DNA of 64,000 nt, from NCBI GenBank assembly GCA_964455905.1, contig CAYVYN010000005.1, forward strand, positions 62,001-126,000. The letters run 5' to 3'. The translations under genes and the position numbers were made by a program. Source of the DNA: CAIJXB01 sp964455905 (lineage in GTDB: Bacteria > Chlamydiota > Chlamydiia > Chlamydiales > Rhabdochlamydiaceae). Below are positions 62,270-64,000 of the stretch, in pieces. Every line of letters starts with the position of its first letter. The stretch's first letter is position 1. The notes below the pieces were generated by a model. The model was not told where the DNA came from and ran no database searches. It worked only from the letters and a program-made list of their open reading frames with translations.

Positions 62270-63541
62270 ATGAAATACCCACGTGTTGTAATCATAGGAG
62301 GAGGATTTGCAGGACTCAACCTGGCAAAATCCTTAAAAAAAGCAAAACTAGATTTAATTCTTATAGATAAAACCAACCACCACCTATTCCAACCACTTTT
62401 ATATCAAGTAGCGACAGCGGCGCTATCTCCCGCAGAAATAGCTTACCCAACAAGAGAAATATTTCGAAAACAAAGTAATGCCATGGTTATCATGGGTGAA
62501 GTTACTTTTATAGATAAAGAAAAAAAACAGCTCACCTTTGCTAATGGCGACTTGATCGAATACGACTATCTTGTGATAGCCACAGGAACTAGACACTCCT
62601 ATTTTGGAAATGACCAGTGGGAAGCCTTTGCTCCTGGGCTAAAAACCATCAAAGACGCCTTGAAGATTAGAGAAAAAATACTACTCTCCTTTGAAACAGC
62701 AGAAAGACTTGAAAGCAAAGAGGCGGCAGCTAAATATCTCAATTTTGTAGTAATTGGCGGAGGCCCTACTGGGGTAGAAATGGCTGGTGCAATTGCTGAA
62801 ATTTCTAGAACCACTCTAGTAGAAAATTTCAGAAAAATCAGACCAGAAACAGCGCAAGTATTTTTAATAGAAGCCATGAACCATATTCTTCCTGGATACT
62901 CTGAAAAACTTTCTGACGAAGCTAAAAGAGAACTAGAATCTCTTGGAGTAAAAGTCATTACAGGTAAAAAAGTGACAGATATTACAAAAGACGGCGTTCA
63001 AACAGAAGACTCTTTCCTCGAAAGCAACAATGTCATTTGGGCTGCAGGCAACCAAGCCTCCCCGCTTATGAAAACGTTGAACGTCCCCCTCGACAAACAA
63101 GGAAGAATCCTTGTTGAACCCGATCTTTCTATTGCGGGTCATCCGGAAATATTTGCTTTAGGAGACACCTCTTCTTTAAAAGGCAAAAACGGTCTACCAT
63201 TGCCTGGAATTGCACCAGTTGCAATTCAACAAGGGAAATACTTAGCAAAACTATTAGAACAAGAACTCCCCCCCAAAAACAGACCTCCTTTTAAATATCT
63301 TGACAAAGGAAGCATGGCAACAATTGGAAAAGGAAAAGCGATTGCAAAAATAGGAAAATTAGAATTTGGGGGTCTTATGGCGTGGCTTGCGTGGGGTCTT
63401 ATCCATATACTTTATTTAATTGGCTTTAAAAACCGCTTAGGAGTTCTAATGGAATGGATAACATTCTGTTTCACAGGACAGCGCGGTGTTAGGTTAATTA
63501 TAGGAAACGTAGATGGAGAACTCCCTAAAAAAAATCCCTGA
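62270..63541 (+). CDS. ndh: Type II NADH dehydrogenase Ndh
   Basis: Non-proton-pumping NADH:quinone oxidoreductase on the membrane face. The 423-residue flavoprotein has the FAD Rossmann VVIIGGGFAGLNLAKSL, the NDH-2 motif HHLFQPLLYQVATAALSP, the NADH-binding VVIGGGPTGVEMAGAIAE, and the second FAD motif IFALGDTSS. The C-terminal amphipathic/hydrophobic region (GLMAWLAWGLIHILYLIGF) should anchor it. The start has GGAGGAAG upstream. Its last 29 bases overlap the following gene. Confidence 0.94.
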   Translation: MKYPRVVIIGGGFAGLNLAKSLKKAKLDLILIDKTNHHLFQPLLYQVATAALSPAEIAYPTREIFRKQSNAMVIMGEVTFIDKEKKQLTFANGDLIEYDYLVIATGTRHSYFGNDQWEAFAPGLKTIKDALKIREKILLSFETAERLESKEAAAKYLNFVVIGGGPTGVEMAGAIAEISRTTLVENFRKIRPETAQVFLIEAMNHILPGYSEKLSDEAKRELESLGVKVITGKKVTDITKDGVQTEDSFLESNNVIWAAGNQASPLMKTLNVPLDKQGRILVEPDLSIAGHPEIFALGDTSSLKGKNGLPLPGIAPVAIQQGKYLAKLLEQELPPKNRPPFKYLDKGSMATIGKGKAIAKIGKLEFGGLMAWLAWGLIHILYLIGFKNRLGVLMEWITFCFTGQRGVRLIIGNVDGELPKKNP

Positions 63542-64000
63542 GCAGTTTTTTGTTTTTTTTAGGAAATGTCCTGCCTTTTTATTTTCTTTAGCTTTTTTAT
63601 TTGGTCTTGCTATCGCAGTAAGACCAAATCTCATTTTTGGAATAGTCTTTTTTTCACTATCACTACCATGGATCCTATTTAAACCGAAACAATTCGCTCC
63701 AACCTGCGCAATTTTTTTTATAGCATTCCTTTACGGGATAACCACAAAACCTTTTTTTCCTAACGATCTACAAAAAATAACTGGAGTAGCCTCATTTACT
63801 CCGTCTGAGATCAAAGAATACAAGACACACTTTAAAAAAAGCTACGCTCTTAAGGGTACAATCGAATACATGGAAGATGAAAATGCAACATCTGTAGCTC
63901 GAATCCCTTGCACTATTCCTCTAGAAATCAAACTCCCCCTTAGAACAGAAAAATACTTGATCCCTGGTTGCTTAGAAAAAGAAGCAAACCGGTTCTTATT
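63513..64000 (+). CDS. Probable ComEC/Rec2-type DNA-uptake channel, N terminus (cut by right edge)
   Basis: A frame from ATG 63513 stays open to the window end (162 codons). It starts MENSLKKIPEQFFVFF, then shows two strongly hydrophobic segments (FLFSLAFLFGLAIAV and LIFGIVFFSLSLPWILF) with a third near ACAIFFIAFLYGI, followed by a soluble stretch. ComEC proteins begin with such helices and a DUF4131 region. In Chlamydia I recall a comEC gene close to ptsH/ptsI, so position supports it. No hallmark Competence-domain motif lies within the window, so the assignment is tentative. It overlaps ndh by 29 bases in another frame. Confidence 0.5.
   Translation, partial: MENSLKKIPEQFFVFFRKCPAFLFSLAFLFGLAIAVRPNLIFGIVFFSLSLPWILFKPKQFAPTCAIFFIAFLYGITTKPFFPNDLQKITGVASFTPSEIKEYKTHFKKSYALKGTIEYMEDENATSVARIPCTIPLEIKLPLRTEKYLIPGCLEKEANRFL

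Overview
This window is AT-rich chromosomal DNA of a member of the Chlamydiae, most likely one of the amoeba- or arthropod-associated 'environmental' families rather than Chlamydia itself. The evidence is gene content and order recalled from Chlamydia: ybeB/rsfS with a coiled-coil gene and miaA; mraY-murD-LysM protein-ftsW-murG-murC-ftsQ; ftsY divergent from sucCD; two unknown genes before priA; fabF with a Nudix gene; and dnaX-ybaB next to ptsI-ptsH. SET-domain and autotransporter genes fit a host-associated chlamydia. No tRNA, rRNA, CRISPR array, transposase or prophage gene was seen, and the genus cannot be fixed from this window.

Layout. 1-1.0 kb: end of a phosphohexomutase gene and a short-chain dehydrogenase. 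1.0-5.1 kb (minus): rsfS, a HAD phosphatase, a coiled-coil protein, miaA and khpA. 5.1-6.1 kb: a promoter-like site with a nested hairpin and a small unknown gene. 6.0-16.5 kb (minus): a peptidoglycan and division cluster (ftsQ, murC, murG, ftsW, LysM protein, murD, mraY). It is interrupted between murC and murG by two opposite-strand genes, a SidE-type phosphodiesterase homologue and a degenerate AAA+ protein. 16.6-30.4 kb (minus): three giant genes, a 1675-residue helical-repeat protein and a tandem pair of 1422/1425-residue paralogues with a nucleotidyltransferase-like N terminus. 30.6-36.1 kb: an alpha/beta hydrolase, a zinc alcohol dehydrogenase, sucD-sucC and ftsY. 36.2-42.0 kb: two unknown genes leading into priA, an unknown gene and a SET-domain protein. 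42.1-48.2 kb: lysS, then (minus) Nudix, fabF, an ExoD-family membrane protein and a PgpH-like 7TM-HD phosphodiesterase. 48.6-57.1 kb: one 2830-residue autotransporter gene. 57.3-64 kb: dnaX, ybaB, the regulatory PTS genes hprK-ptsH-ptsI, ndh, and the start of a probable comEC cut by the right edge.

How the genes work together. The mra/mur/fts genes make lipid II and build the septal machinery. HprK, HPr and enzyme I form a phosphorelay for which no sugar permease is visible here. SucCD, Ndh and FabF are core energy and lipid metabolism; FtsY, LysS, MiaA, KhpA and RsfS serve translation and protein targeting. The SidE-like PDE, SET-domain protein, alpha/beta hydrolase, giant paralogues and autotransporter are the likely host-interaction layer. 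That assignment is inference, as no secretion signal can be proven from sequence alone except for the autotransporter.
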